Assembly: GCA_013911975.1 (NCBI GenBank)
Contig: JACESF010000011.1
Location: 1-64,000, forward strand
From: Hyphomicrobiales bacterium
Lineage (GTDB): Bacteria > Pseudomonadota > Alphaproteobacteria > Rhizobiales > Xanthobacteraceae
Length of the DNA: 64,000 nt
Direction: 5' to 3'
Of this stretch, positions 38,572 to 51,468 are shown in pieces (position 1 is the first letter of the stretch; each line of letters begins with the position of its first letter). The notes below the pieces were generated by a model. It was not told the origin of the DNA and did no database searches. It saw only the letters and a list, made by a program, of their open reading frames with translations. Made by a program: the position numbers and the translations under genes.

Positions 38572-38641
38572 GCCATGGTCCTTACGCGGGTGCGCGCCCG
38601 TTTCCAAATATTTGAGGGCATGTGCCTGCTATAAGAGCCCC

Positions 38642-39772
38642 ATGACGGACACCGATGCCTCGGACCCCGACGCCCTGGCCCCCTTGCCGGACCGCCCGCT
38701 CCGACGCGGCTGGACCACGGGCACCTGCGCGGCCGGGGCGGCCAAGGCGGCGTTCGCGGCGCTCGTGACGGGCGACTTCCCGGATCCCGTGGAGGTGGAG
38801 CTTCCCGGCGGCGCTCGCCCGGCCTTCGCCCTCGCCACGCAGGCGAGCGAGGCGGGCGCGGCGATCGCGGGCATCGTGAAGGATGCGGGCGACGACCCGG
38901 ACGTGACCCACGGTGCCCTGGTTCTGGCGCGGGTGCGCCGGGGCGCCCCGGGTGCGGGCGTGACGTTCCGCGCGGGGCCGGGGGTAGGCACCATCACCCG
39001 CCCCGGCCTTCCCTTTCCGCCCGGAGAGCCCGCCATCAACCCCGTGCCGCGCCGGATGATCGCGCAGGGCATCGCGGAGGTGGCGGCGCAGGCAGGCGTT
39101 CCGGCCGATGCGGACGTGGAGATCGGCATCGAGGACGGAGCGGCCCTGGCGCTCAAGACCCTCAATCCGCGCCTCGGAATTTTGGGTGGCCTGTCGGTGC
39201 TCGGCACCACGGGCATCGTCATCCCCTTTTCCTGCGCCGCCTGGATCCACTCCATCCATCGCGGCATCGATGTCGCCCGCGCCATGGGGCTCGACCATGT
39301 GGCGGGCGCCACGGGCTCGGCCTCCGAGGCGGCGGTGCAGCGGCTGCACGACCTGCCCGAGGTGGCGCTCATCGACATGGGGGATTTCGTCGGCGGGATG
39401 CTGAAATATCTCGCCGCCCATCCCGTTCCCCGCGTTACGGTGGCGGGCGGCGTCGCCAAGATGACCAAGCTCGCCCAGGGCCTGCTGGACCTCCACTCCA
39501 AGCGCGGCAGCGCGGACCTGGAAGCCCTGGCCCGCCTCGCGCGTGAAGGCGGCGCCTCCGAGGCGCTGGGGCAGGCCATCGCGGGCGCGAACACTGTGGC
39601 CCACGCCTTCCTCCTGGCGGGGGAGGCGGGCCTGCCGCTGGGCGACGTGGTGGCGGCTCGCGCCTGGACCACGGCCGCGCGGGTCGTGGCGGGGAAGGGG
39701 ATCGCGCTGGAGATCGCCGTGTTCGACCGCGACGGCACCCTCATGGGCCGCGCGCCCTTTGCGCGGGCTTAG
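38642..39772 (+). CDS. cbiD: (cobalt-)precorrin-5B C1-methyltransferase
   Basis: A 376-residue CbiD with the signature LRRGWTTGTCAAGAAKAA near residues 21-38. CbiD methylates C1 in the anaerobic pathway, while the aerobic pathway uses CobF. It is found here beside CobG and CobN, i.e. an otherwise aerobic set, so it most likely replaces CobF. It is the only plus-strand gene in this part of the cluster besides cobK. Confidence 0.94.
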   Translation: MTDTDASDPDALAPLPDRPLRRGWTTGTCAAGAAKAAFAALVTGDFPDPVEVELPGGARPAFALATQASEAGAAIAGIVKDAGDDPDVTHGALVLARVRRGAPGAGVTFRAGPGVGTITRPGLPFPPGEPAINPVPRRMIAQGIAEVAAQAGVPADADVEIGIEDGAALALKTLNPRLGILGGLSVLGTTGIVIPFSCAAWIHSIHRGIDVARAMGLDHVAGATGSASEAAVQRLHDLPEVALIDMGDFVGGMLKYLAAHPVPRVTVAGGVAKMTKLAQGLLDLHSKRGSADLEALARLAREGGASEALGQAIAGANTVAHAFLLAGEAGLPLGDVVAARAWTTAARVVAGKGIALEIAVFDRDGTLMGRAPFARA

Positions 39773-39861
39773 AGGCGATCATTATACCGAACGGGGGGCA
39801 AGCCGGGGCCAGATTCCCATCCACGCGCGGCCGGCATTGTTCTTCCCATTCCCCACTCTGC

Positions 39862-39960
39862 GGTCATGCCCGGGCTTGTCCCGGGCATCCACGCCTCCGC
39901 GCTCGTCACCACCCGGCGGAGCCGCGTGGATGGCCGGGACAAGCCCGGCCATGACGGCGG
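39862..39960. repeat. Rhizobiales-type intergenic inverted repeat
   Basis: Two long arms face each other in the gap between cbiD and cobM: GTCATGCCCGGGCTTGTCCC at 39864 onwards and its near-complement ending GGACAAGCCCGGCCATGAC at 39957. The sequence CCGGGCTTGTCCCGG resembles the dispersed palindromes of Bradyrhizobium and relatives. The arms differ at a few positions (CGGGCAT against GGCCAT). It probably forms a large RNA hairpin between the two genes. Confidence 0.75.
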
Positions 39961-39999
39961 TTCCTCGGTGGCGACGCAGAGGGTGACTGTCGATCCGCC

Positions 40000-40770
40000 C
40001 TAATCGTCCGACGGGCCGCCGCTGCGGAAGCGGCGCACATAGTCGGTGTCGTAGAGCGCGCTCTCGCGGAAATCCGCCGCGCCCAGCGCCGGGCCCACCA
40101 GGATGAGCGCCATGCGCGCCAGGGGATCGTCCGCGAGCCGCCCCTCGATGTCCCCGAGGGTGCCGCGCACGATGCGTTCGTCGGGCCATGTGGCCCGCGA
40201 CACCACGGCCACCGGGCATCCGGCGCCGTAGAAGGGCAGAAGCTCCGCCACCACCCGGTCCAGCGCATGCACGGCGAGATGGATGGCCAGCGTCGCACCC
40301 GTGGCTGCGAAGGCGGGCAGGGTCTCGCGCGGCGGCATGGCGGACGCGCGCCCCGATATGCGCGTGAGCACGAGGCTCTGCGCCACTTCCGGCACGGTGA
40401 GTTCCTGGCCGAGCGCCGCCGCCGCCGCCGCGAAGGCGGGCACGCCGGGGGTCAGCGTATAAGGGATGGAATGGCGCTCCAGCCGCCGCACCTGCTCGGC
40501 GAGCGCGCTGTAGAGGGAGAGGTCGCCGGAATGCAGGCGGGCGACATCCAGGCCCTTGGCGTGGGCATCGAGGAATTCCGCCTCGATGCGGTCGAGGTCG
40601 AGGGGCGCCGTGTCCACCAGCTTCGCGCCGGGCGGGCAATGGGACAGAAGCTCCGGGGCCACGGTGGCGCCCGCATAGAGGCAGACCGGGCAGCGGGCGA
40701 GAAGATCGCGGCCGCGCAGCGTGATGAGGTCCGGCGCGCCGGGGCCGGCGCCGATGAAATGCACGGTCAC
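40000..40770 (-). CDS. cobM: precorrin-4 C11-methyltransferase
   Basis: A 256-residue SAM-dependent tetrapyrrole methylase. The N-terminal motif is [16 protein letters not shown] and the second is [14 protein letters not shown] near residue 80, both typical of CobM. It adds the C11 methyl to precorrin-4. Its start overlaps the cobE stop by 4 bases (ATGA), so it is translated with cobE and cobL. Confidence 0.95.
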   Translation of the reverse strand: MTVHFIGAGPGAPDLITLRGRDLLARCPVCLYAGATVAPELLSHCPPGAKLVDTAPLDLDRIEAEFLDAHAKGLDVARLHSGDLSLYSALAEQVRRLERHSIPYTLTPGVPAFAAAAAALGQELTVPEVAQSLVLTRISGRASAMPPRETLPAFAATGATLAIHLAVHALDRVVAELLPFYGAGCPVAVVSRATWPDERIVRGTLGDIEGRLADDPLARMALILVGPALGAADFRESALYDTDYVRRFRSGGPSDD

Positions 40771-41150
40771 GACGCGCCTCCACGGGCAAGCGCACAGGTG
40801 ACGGGCCCGAGCGCCAGCCGGGGCCCCAGCAGCACCGCCGACAGGCCCGCCGCGGCAAGGGCGGCGGTCTCGGCGGCGGAGGGAACGCGCAGCAGGGCGA
40901 TGACCCGCTCGGAGTGGGTCTGCGCCTGCCCGGCCACCGCTTCCAGGCGGCTCTGGGGAACGAGGATGAGGGGCAGTCCCATGGCCGCCGCCGCCGCCGC
41001 GATGCCCGCTTCCCCGCCCTTCACGGCCGGGGTGGCGATGGCGCCCAGCGCCGCGCGGGAGAGGTCGGCGCGGGCCAGCGCCGCGTCGATGGCGGCGCAG
41101 ACCTCCTCGCGCGCCACGCCGCGCTTGCTGCCGACGCCCGCCACGATCAT
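40767..41150 (-). CDS. cobE: cobalamin biosynthesis protein CobE
   Basis: A 127-residue protein matching CobE, the stand-alone equivalent of the C-terminal CbiG domain: [17 protein letters not shown], then [17 protein letters not shown], then [18 protein letters not shown]. Its exact reaction is not settled but it is needed in the aerobic pathway. The 282-residue extended frame upstream is an overlap with cobL; the ATG at 41150 overlaps the cobL stop (ATGA). Confidence 0.88.
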   Translation of the reverse strand: MIVAGVGSKRGVAREEVCAAIDAALARADLSRAALGAIATPAVKGGEAGIAAAAAAMGLPLILVPQSRLEAVAGQAQTHSERVIALLRVPSAAETAALAAAGLSAVLLGPRLALGPVTCALARGGAS

Positions 41151-42382
41151 GACGCCTCCTCCGGCGGCTTGTCCCACACCCATTGCGTCACCGGCATGGC
41201 CGCGCGCCAGCCCGTCATGCCCTTCACCGGGACCGCGCGGGCCAGCGCGATGCGCACGAGGTCGCCGCCGAGGCGCGCGTGCAGCGCCAGCAGCAGCGCC
41301 TCGGTCTCCAGCGTCACCGCATTGGCCACCAGCCGCCCGCCGGGCTTCAGGGCACCAAGGGCCGCGTCCATCACCCCCGGCTCGCTCCCGCCGCCGCCGA
41401 TGAAGATGGCGTCGGGGCGGGGCAGGCCCGCGAGGGCGGCGGGCGCGATGCCTTCCACGATGCGCAGATGGGGCACGCCCAGGGCCAGGGCGTTGCGGGC
41501 GACGCGGGCCGCGCGCGCCGCATCCTGCTCGATGGCGATGGCGGACAGGGACGGCGCGCACAGCAGCCATTCGATGGCGATGGACCCCGCTCCCGCGCCG
41601 ATGTCCCACAGGCAAGCCCGCGCGCGCGGGGCGAGCGCGGAGAGGGTCATGGCGCGGACCTCGCGCTTGGTGATCTGCCCGTCATGCTCGAACAGGTCGT
41701 CCGGCAGGCCCCGGCCGAGATGCAGCACCCGGCCCGGACCGTTCACCTCCAGCGCCACGAGATTAAGGGGCGCGATTTCGGTGAGGCCGAACCCGTCCGC
41801 CCGCGCCGCGCGGATGCGCTCGCGCGGCCCACCGAGGGCTTCCAGCACCGTGATCCGGGACGCGCCGAAGCCGAGATCGGCGAGCAGCGCGGCGAGGGCG
41901 GCGGGGCCGTCCGCGTCCGAGGTCAGGGCCAGGATGCGGGCGCCGGGATGGAGATGGGGCCGGATGCGCGCGATCTCCCGCCCGTGGAGGGAGACGCAGG
42001 CGGTGTCCTGCAACGGCCAGCCGAGGCGGGCGGCCGCGAGGCTGAAGGCGGACGGCGCGGGCACCACATGCATCTCCGGCGCCGGGACATGGCGGGCGAG
42101 CGTGGCCCCCACCCCGTGCAGGAAGGGATCGCCCGAAGCGAGCACGCACACGGCGCGCCCGCGTGCGGCGAGCACCTGCGCGATGCCTTCGGAGAAGGGG
42201 CTCGGCCACGGGCGCGCTTCGCCGGTCACGAGGTCTCCCGCCAGGGCCAGGTGCCGGGCGCCGCCAAAAACGAGGTCTGCCGCGCGCACCAAGGCGGCGG
42301 CGGCGGGGGAGAGGCCGTCCGCGCCGTCCTCGCCGATGCCGACGATGGACAGCCAGGGCCGCGGCGGGGCAGTGTCGCGCAT
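41147..42382 (-). CDS. cobL: precorrin-6Y C5,15-methyltransferase (decarboxylating)
   Basis: A 411-residue fused enzyme: an N-terminal CbiE-type methylase ([10 protein letters not shown] at residue 9, [11 protein letters not shown] near 80) and a C-terminal CbiT-type Rossmann methylase ([15 protein letters not shown] near 250) that also removes the C12 acetate carboxylate. The start at 42382 (GGAG just before it) gives the usual CobL length; ATGs at 42409 and 42442 are alternatives. It diverges from cobK across only about 60 bases, so a promoter must lie in that space. Confidence 0.94.
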   Translation of the reverse strand: MRDTAPPRPWLSIVGIGEDGADGLSPAAAALVRAADLVFGGARHLALAGDLVTGEARPWPSPFSEGIAQVLAARGRAVCVLASGDPFLHGVGATLARHVPAPEMHVVPAPSAFSLAAARLGWPLQDTACVSLHGREIARIRPHLHPGARILALTSDADGPAALAALLADLGFGASRITVLEALGGPRERIRAARADGFGLTEIAPLNLVALEVNGPGRVLHLGRGLPDDLFEHDGQITKREVRAMTLSALAPRARACLWDIGAGAGSIAIEWLLCAPSLSAIAIEQDAARAARVARNALALGVPHLRIVEGIAPAALAGLPRPDAIFIGGGGSEPGVMDAALGALKPGGRLVANAVTLETEALLLALHARLGGDLVRIALARAVPVKGMTGWRAAMPVTQWVWDKPPEEAS

Positions 42383-42440
42383 CCGCTCCGTCCCCTCCGG
42401 CTGGTCCATGCCCGATCCCGTCCCCGCCTCACCGCCCGTC

Positions 42441-43199
42441 ATGAGGGTGCTCCTTCTGGGCGGCACCGCCGATGCCCGCCGCCTCGCGGGGCGGCTTGCC
42501 GGTCGCGCGGATCTCGACGTGATCCTGTCCCTCGCGGGGCGCACCGAAAACCCCGTGCCGCAGCCGGTGCCCGTGCGGGTGGGCGGTTTCGGCGGGGCGG
42601 ACGGCCTCGCGCGCTATCTGGAAGCCGAGCGCATCGGCGCGGTGGTGGACGCGACCCATCCCTATGCCGCCGCCATCTCGCGCAATGCCGCGTCGGCCTG
42701 CGCGGAAGCGAACGTGCCGCTTCTCGCCTTGCGCCGCCCGCCCTGGACCCCTGTGGAGGGCGATCTCTGGCGCGCGGTGGACGATGTGGCCGGTGCCGTG
42801 GCGGCACTGGGCGATGTGCCCCGCCGCGTGTTCCTGGCATTGGGGCGCAACGAGGTGCGGGCCTTCGAGGCGGCGCCCCGGCACGCCTATCTGGTGCGCA
42901 GCGTCGATCCCGTGCTCCCGCCTTTGGCCGTGCCGCGGGCGGACTATGTGGTGGCGCGCGGACCCTTTGCCGAAGAGGACGAGCGGGCGCTGCTCGCGGC
43001 CCACGGCATCGAGGTGATCGTGGCGAAGAACAGCGGCGGGCCCGCCACCTACGCCAAGATGGCGGCGGCGCGGGCGCTCGGCATCGAGGTCCTGCTGCTG
43101 CGCCGCCCGGTCCTGCCCGAGGTCGAGGCGGTGGAGAGCGCCGAGGCCGCTCTGGCGTGGCTCGACGCGCGCCTTCATCCCGCGCTCCGGGGCGAATAG
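42441..43199 (+). CDS. cobK: precorrin-6A reductase
   Basis: A 252-residue CobK. The N-terminus MRVLLLGGTADARRLAGRL is the NADPH-binding fold, and the pattern RKPPWTPVEGDLW-like plus VAKNSGGPATYAKMAAARALG in the C-terminal half is typical. It reduces precorrin-6A to 6B. It is the only gene of the methylation block on the plus strand, and its last 25 bases overlap the end of cobJ in the convergent orientation. An alternative ATG at 42408 would add 11 residues. Confidence 0.92.
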   Translation: MRVLLLGGTADARRLAGRLAGRADLDVILSLAGRTENPVPQPVPVRVGGFGGADGLARYLEAERIGAVVDATHPYAAAISRNAASACAEANVPLLALRRPPWTPVEGDLWRAVDDVAGAVAALGDVPRRVFLALGRNEVRAFEAAPRHAYLVRSVDPVLPPLAVPRADYVVARGPFAEEDERALLAAHGIEVIVAKNSGGPATYAKMAAARALGIEVLLLRRPVLPEVEAVESAEAALAWLDARLHPALRGE

Positions 43200-43927
43200 A
43201 CCAGCGGCGGCAGGGTCTCGCGGGCGACGATGCGGGTGGCCGTTGAGCCGATGATGACGCAGGTGGCCATGTCTGCCATCTCGCCCTGCGCTTCGGCCAG
43301 CGTCACGACGGACATACGCTCGTCCGGCCGCCCGGCGGCGCGGCCGAACACCACGGGCACCGTGCCCGGCAGCACGGTGCGCATCAGGTCGAAGGCGGCG
43401 CCCAATTGCCAGGGGCGGGCGCGGCTCACGGGATTGTAGAGGGCGATGACGAAGCCCGCCCGCGCAGCGGCCTCCAGGCGCGCCTCCACCAGCGGCCAGG
43501 GCTTCAGATTGTTGGAGAGGTTGAGGGCGCAGAAATCATGACCGAGCGGCGCCCCCACCCGCGCCGCCACCGCCAGCATGGCGGTGACTCCAGGCACCAT
43601 CTCCACCTCGACGCGCCGCCAGTCCGCCGGTCCCGCCTCGATGGCCTCGCACACCGCCGCCGCCATGGCGAACACGCCGGGGTCCCCGCCGGACACCAGC
43701 GCTACCCGCGCGCCCGCCGCGGCGCGCGCCAGCGCCGCCCCGGCCCGCGCCAGTTCCTCGCGGTTGTCGGAGGCGTGCCGCACCTGGCCGGGGCGCTCCG
43801 GCACGCGGTCGAGATAGGGGCCATAGCCGAACAGTTCGTCCGCCTCGGCCAGCGCCTGCGACGCCTCGGGCGTCACCTGCCCCGGCGCGCCGGGGCCCGT
43901 GCCCACCACGAACAGGCGACCGCTCAC
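43175..43927 (-). CDS. cobJ: precorrin-3B C17-methyltransferase
   Basis: A 250-residue SAM methylase that methylates C17 with ring contraction. Motifs are LFVVGTGPGAPGQVTPEA near residue 5, VSGGDPGVFAMAAA near 84, and FVIALYNPVSRARPWQL near 165. It starts with GTG at 43927, preceded by GGGAGG, and overlaps the cobI stop (GTGA). Last gene of the riboswitch-led operon; its 3' end overlaps cobK by 25 bases. Confidence 0.95.
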   Translation of the reverse strand: MSGRLFVVGTGPGAPGQVTPEASQALAEADELFGYGPYLDRVPERPGQVRHASDNREELARAGAALARAAAGARVALVSGGDPGVFAMAAAVCEAIEAGPADWRRVEVEMVPGVTAMLAVAARVGAPLGHDFCALNLSNNLKPWPLVEARLEAAARAGFVIALYNPVSRARPWQLGAAFDLMRTVLPGTVPVVFGRAAGRPDERMSVVTLAEAQGEMADMATCVIIGSTATRIVARETLPPLVYSPRSAG

Positions 43928-44649
43928 GGCGCGCCCTCCCAGCCGGGGACGAGCACGATGGAGAAATAGGGGGCGGGCGCGTCCGCCCGCGCGGCGAGCG
44001 GCACGGTGCTGCAGTCGGCCATGGTGCCGCGCTCCACATAATGGGCGCGCTCCAGCCGGCCCGCCGCCGCCAGAGCCCGGCGGATCTTCGGCAGGTTGCG
44101 GCCCACTTTCATGATGACGGCGGCATCCGCCTCCTTCAGGCGGCGGGTGAGTTCGGCCTCGTCCAGGGTGCCGGGCAGCACCATGAGCACATCGTCGCCC
44201 TGGGCGATGGGCGTGCCCACCATGGACCAGCAGCCGGACATGCCCGTGACCCCCGCGATGACCTGCGCGGGAAAGCGCGGCGCGAGCCGCACATGCAGGT
44301 GCATGTAGGAGCCGTAGAACAGCGGGTCGCCCTCGCTGAGCACCGCCACCGTGCGCCCCGCCTCCAGCTCCGCCGCGAGGGTGGCGGCGGAAGTCTCGTA
44401 GAAGTCCGTCAGCGCGGTCTGGTAGGCCGGGTCGTGGCGATGGATTTCCGTGGTCACGGGATAGAGCAGGGGCAGTTCGCGGGCGGCCGGCGTGAAATGG
44501 GTCGCCGCTATGGTCCGGGCGTGGCTCTTGTTGCCGGCCTTGGCGAAATAGGCCACCACGTCCGCCCCCTGGAGGGCGCGCACGGCCTTCAGGGTGATGA
44601 GGTCCGGGTCTCCCGGCCCGACGCCCACGCCGATGAGGCGGCCGCTCAT
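43924..44649 (-). CDS. cobI: precorrin-2 C20-methyltransferase
   Basis: A 241-residue SAM methylase with GVGVGPGDPDLITLKAV near residue 7 and VLSEGDPLFYGSYMHL near 100, which together mark CobI/CbiL. It methylates C20 of precorrin-2. Its ATG overlaps the cobH stop (ATGA). Confidence 0.95.
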   Translation of the reverse strand: MSGRLIGVGVGPGDPDLITLKAVRALQGADVVAYFAKAGNKSHARTIAATHFTPAARELPLLYPVTTEIHRHDPAYQTALTDFYETSAATLAAELEAGRTVAVLSEGDPLFYGSYMHLHVRLAPRFPAQVIAGVTGMSGCWSMVGTPIAQGDDVLMVLPGTLDEAELTRRLKEADAAVIMKVGRNLPKIRRALAAAGRLERAHYVERGTMADCSTVPLAARADAPAPYFSIVLVPGWEGAP

Positions 44650-45296
44650 ATGCCCGCCCTCGCCAGCGCGTTGAGGGCCGCCGCCGTGATGGCGCTGCCC
44701 CCGAGCCGCCCGCGCACGATGGCGAAGGGGACGCCGCGCGGGTTCTCCGCCAGCGCGTCCTTGGATTCCGCCGCGCCCACGAAGCCCACGGGCATGCCCA
44801 ATATGGCCGCAGGACGCGGCGCGCCCGCATCCAGCATCTCCAGCAGGTGGAACAGCGCGGTGGGCGCGTTGCCGATGGCCACCACCGCCCCTTCCAGGCG
44901 CGGGCGCCACAATTCCAGCGCCGCCGCCGAGCGGGTGGTGCCGAGCCGGGCCGCCAGCGCGGGTACATCCGGCGCCTGAAGGGTGCAGACCACCTCGTTT
45001 CCGGCGGGCAGGCGGGCGCGCGTCACGCCGTGGGCCACCATCTGCGCGTCGCACAATATGGGCGCGCCATCCTTCAGCGCTGCGCGGGCGGCGGCGACGA
45101 AGCCGGGGCCGAACACGAAGTCCCGCGCCGCTTCCACGAGGCCGCAGGCATGGATCATGCGCACCGCCACGTCCGCTTCCTCGTCCGAGAAGCGCGAGAG
45201 GTCCGCCTCGGCGCGGATGATGGCGAAGGACCGCTCATAGATGGCCGTGCCGTCCCGGACATAATCGTAACTGGTGTCCATTTCCTCGGCACCCAT
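44646..45296 (-). CDS. cobH: precorrin-8X methylmutase
   Basis: The 216-residue mutase that moves the C11 methyl to C12, giving hydrogenobyrinate. The catalytic histidine is in DAQMVAHGVTRARL near residue 80, and the C-terminal GMPVGFVGAAESKDAL near 165 is typical of CobH/CbiC. The start at 45296 overlaps the cobG stop by one base (TGATG). A second ATG at 45281 is possible. Confidence 0.95.
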   Translation of the reverse strand: MGAEEMDTSYDYVRDGTAIYERSFAIIRAEADLSRFSDEEADVAVRMIHACGLVEAARDFVFGPGFVAAARAALKDGAPILCDAQMVAHGVTRARLPAGNEVVCTLQAPDVPALAARLGTTRSAAALELWRPRLEGAVVAIGNAPTALFHLLEMLDAGAPRPAAILGMPVGFVGAAESKDALAENPRGVPFAIVRGRLGGSAITAAALNALARAGI

Positions 45297-46617
45297 CAGT
45301 CGTTCGGTTCCAGGAGCGCCCCGGGATCGAGGCGGGACAGGAGGTCCGCGCCCCGCTCCCCCGGCCGCATTCCGCGCGCCATGCGGGCGAGCGCGGCGGG
45401 AAGGCGGGACAGGGGAATGAGCTGCTCCGGCAAAGAGCTTGCCATGCCGTGTCGCACGAGCGCGACGGGGCTGTCCATGCCCCCTTCGCCCAGCGCGCCT
45501 TCGACGCCCACGAGGGTGAGCGCGGCGGGCGCGGGATGGGCGCAGCCCTTGGCGCAGCCGGACAGGTGCACGGTGACGCTCCCGTCCAGCAGCGGCGCCA
45601 GCGCGGCGGCCACCTGCGGCGCCAGTTCGCGGGCCGGAACGAGGCCCGAGGCGCACAGCGGCGCGCCGGGGCAGGCCGCGACGGCAAGTCGGGGGTCGCC
45701 TGCATCCAGGATGAAGCCGAGGCTCTCGACCGCGTGCCGGAACGCGGCGAGGGTGCCGGGCATGAGGCCCGTCGCGAGGAGAAGACGGGGCGGTGCCGGA
45801 CGCAGGTCGCGCACGCCGTGACGGGCGGCGGCGTCCGCCAGGCCCGCCATGGCGGCGCTCTCCGCCGCCCCGAAGGGAAGGGCGAGGGGCAAGGCGAAGG
45901 TGCCGTCGCTGAGCGCGATCGCCTCCCCCGGGACGGGCACGGGGCGCGCCGGGCCCGACATTGGCGCGCCCGGCGCGCGCGGGGCGATGAGGTCCGCCAT
46001 GCGCGCAAGGGGGCCCTGCCCGGCGAGGCGGCGCAGATAAGCGAGCACCCGTTCCGCCGCCGCCTCGGGCGAGGCGAGGCCGTCGGGAGTGGCGCGGGCG
46101 GCGTCTCCGGCCAGGGCCACGTCCCAGGCCCCGTCCGGGCGGGCGGCGAGGCGCACGTCCGCCTTCAGGGCGTCGAGGCTGATCCGTCCGCCGCCGTCGA
46201 TGACCACGGAGACCTTCGGGCCGAGCCTGCTGCCCAGCCCCTCGGCGGCGACGCCCGCACGGACGGCATCTGCCAGCGCGCGCCCGTCCATCCGCTCCGT
46301 GACGTCGAGGCCGGAGAGGGGGGACAGCGACAAAGCGAGCCCTTCGCGGGCGGTGATCCCCAGGGCGTCCACGGCGGCATGGAGCGCCCCCATGCTGCCC
46401 TCCGAAAGGCCGCGCAATTGCAGGCTTCCGCGCGCCGTCACTTCGAGAATGCCATTGCCGCACGCGCGCGCCGCTCCGGCGAGCCCGGCCAACGCTGCCG
46501 GAGACAGGGCGGCGCTGTCCGGCACGAGGCGGACTAGCAGCCCGTCGCCGGTCTGCATGGGCGCGCTCAGGGCCGGGCAGGCGCCGCGCCGCCGCGCGGG
46601 CAGGGGACGGGCGGCGT

Positions 46618-46621
<4 letters not shown>
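45296..46621 (-). CDS. cobG: precorrin-3B synthase
   Basis: A 441-residue iron-sulfur/siroheme-type protein of the nitrite/sulfite reductase superfamily, which uses O2 to make precorrin-3B in the aerobic pathway. Two half-domains start at about residue 22 and about 235. The cluster cysteines are in CPGAPLC near 320 and HLSGCAKGCAHP near 358. It needs an external electron donor, which is not known. It overlaps cobN (ATGA) and is followed directly by cobH. Confidence 0.94.
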
Positions 46622-49896
<3,275 letters not shown>

Positions 49897-49915
49897 GGGC
49901 GCCCCGTATGCTCCT

Positions 49916-50962
49916 TCAGGCGGCCGTTTCGAGGGCCAGAAGGTCGCGCTCCACCGCCTCGCGGTCGAAGCCCTTGAGGCCGATCACCACCAGCGCGCCG
50001 CGCCGGGCCTCGCCCGCGCCCCAGGGCCGGTCGAACTGGTGCGCGACGCGCGTGCCCACCCCCTGCACCAGCAGGCGCAGCGGCTTGCCCGCCACGCTGG
50101 CGAAGCCCTTCACCCGCAGCACGCCGGGCTGGGCCGCCGCGCGCTCCACGCGGGCGGTCAGCGCGGCCGGGTCGGTGATCTCGGGCACCGGTACGACGAA
50201 GCTGTCGAAATCGTCGTGGTCGTGGTCCAGTTCGTCGTCGTGATGGGTCTTGCGGCCCTCGATCTCGTCCTCCGTGCCCACGCCGAGGCCCAGCAGCACG
50301 GCGGGGTCCACCTTGCCCCCGGCCGCACGCACCACGGACACCGCGCGCGGCAGTGCCTGCGCGATGCGGGCGGCGGCGATCTCGGCACCGGCGGCGTCCA
50401 GAAGGTCGGCCTTGGTCATGATGACGAGGTCGGCGCAGGCGATCTGGTCCTCGAACACCTCCTCCACCGGGTCGTCATGGTCCAGGGTCTCGTCCGCGGC
50501 GCGCTGGGCGGCGAGGGCGTCCATGTCGTCCGCCACCCGGCCCTCGGCCAGGGCCGGGCCGTCCACCACGGTCACCACGCCGTCCACGGTCACGCGGCTC
50601 TTGATGGCGGGCCAGTGGAACGCCTGGACCAGGGGCTTGGGCAGAGCGAGGCCGGAGGTCTCGATGAGGATGTGGTCGATGCCCGGGCGGGACAGGATGG
50701 TGTCGAGCGCGGGGACGAAATCGTCCGCCACGGTGCAGCACAGGCAGCCGTTGGACAGTTCGACGATGTTCTCCTCCGGGCAGCTCTCGATGCCGCAGCC
50801 CTTCAGGATCTCGCCGTCGATGCCCACGTCGCCGAACTCGTTCACGATCACCGCGAGCTTCCGGCCGCCGGCATTCTCCAGCACATGGCGGATGAGGGTG
50901 GTTTTTCCGGCGCCCAGGAAGCCGGTGACGATGGTGCAGGGAACACGGGCGAGGCGGGTCAT
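49916..50962 (-). CDS. cobW: CobW-family GTP-binding metallochaperone
   Basis: A 348-residue G3E GTPase. Walker A is TGFLGAGKTTLI near residue 13, the metal-binding CxCC motif is NGCLCCTV near 75, and a His/Asp-rich stretch (HHDDELDHDHDDFDSF) lies near 225. CobW is thought to load metal (cobalt) for cobaltochelatase. It overlaps the upstream DUF1636 gene by 4 bases (ATGA). Paralogues of this family handle zinc, but the position beside cobN fits CobW. Confidence 0.94.
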   Translation of the reverse strand: MTRLARVPCTIVTGFLGAGKTTLIRHVLENAGGRKLAVIVNEFGDVGIDGEILKGCGIESCPEENIVELSNGCLCCTVADDFVPALDTILSRPGIDHILIETSGLALPKPLVQAFHWPAIKSRVTVDGVVTVVDGPALAEGRVADDMDALAAQRAADETLDHDDPVEEVFEDQIACADLVIMTKADLLDAAGAEIAAARIAQALPRAVSVVRAAGGKVDPAVLLGLGVGTEDEIEGRKTHHDDELDHDHDDFDSFVVPVPEITDPAALTARVERAAAQPGVLRVKGFASVAGKPLRLLVQGVGTRVAHQFDRPWGAGEARRGALVVIGLKGFDREAVERDLLALETAA

Positions 50963-51387
50963 GACAGGTCCTCGGAGAAGGAGAGGGGAGGCACGCGGGC
51001 GATCATGCCGCGCTTGAGGGAATCGGGCCGGCCGCGCCAGGGCATGAGCCCGTCCGGCGCGGCGGCGAACAGGGCGGCGCCGGCCATCAGGTCGGGCGCG
51101 CTCGTGGGAGGAAGGTCGCCGAACACATAGGTCCAGCCGTCCGTCCGCGTCATGGCGGCGGAGAGGCCGCGCTTGCAATTGGCGAGGCAGCGCACGGGAC
51201 GCACCGTCACGTCCGCCATGCGGGGGGCGGCGAGCACCGCCTGCGCCAGTCCCTCGCCGTCCGGTGCAACGGACGGGTCCGCGCCGGGCGTGCGGCAGGT
51301 GCGGCAGACGAACAGGGTGACGGGCGCGCCGGTCTGCCCGCCGGGGGGCGGGTCCTCGATGGCGGATGCGGAGGCGGAAGACGCCAC
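50959..51387 (-). CDS. DUF1636 ferredoxin-like protein, first gene of the cob operon
   Basis: A roughly 142-residue protein of the DUF1636 family, with the thioredoxin-like ferredoxin cysteine set VTLFVCRTCR near the N-terminus and PVRCLANCKRG in the middle (C-x2-C and C-x3-C). It is probably a 2Fe-2S protein. The start is uncertain: GTG at 51387 is taken here, but GTG at 51450 (adding 21 residues) is also possible. It heads the cobW-cobN-cobG-cobH-cobI-cobJ operon under the riboswitch and overlaps cobW, so a role in cobalamin synthesis, perhaps electron supply to CobG, is likely; that is inference. Confidence 0.8.
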   Translation of the reverse strand: MASSASASAIEDPPPGGQTGAPVTLFVCRTCRTPGADPSVAPDGEGLAQAVLAAPRMADVTVRPVRCLANCKRGLSAAMTRTDGWTYVFGDLPPTSAPDLMAGAALFAAAPDGLMPWRGRPDSLKRGMIARVPPLSFSEDLS

Positions 51388-51468
51388 GAACGCTCTTTCA
51401 CGGGTGCCGCCGCGCGGAGAGGCCCGCGCTTGTCCGCCATGCCAGGGCACCCCGCCCGGCGCGCGGTT

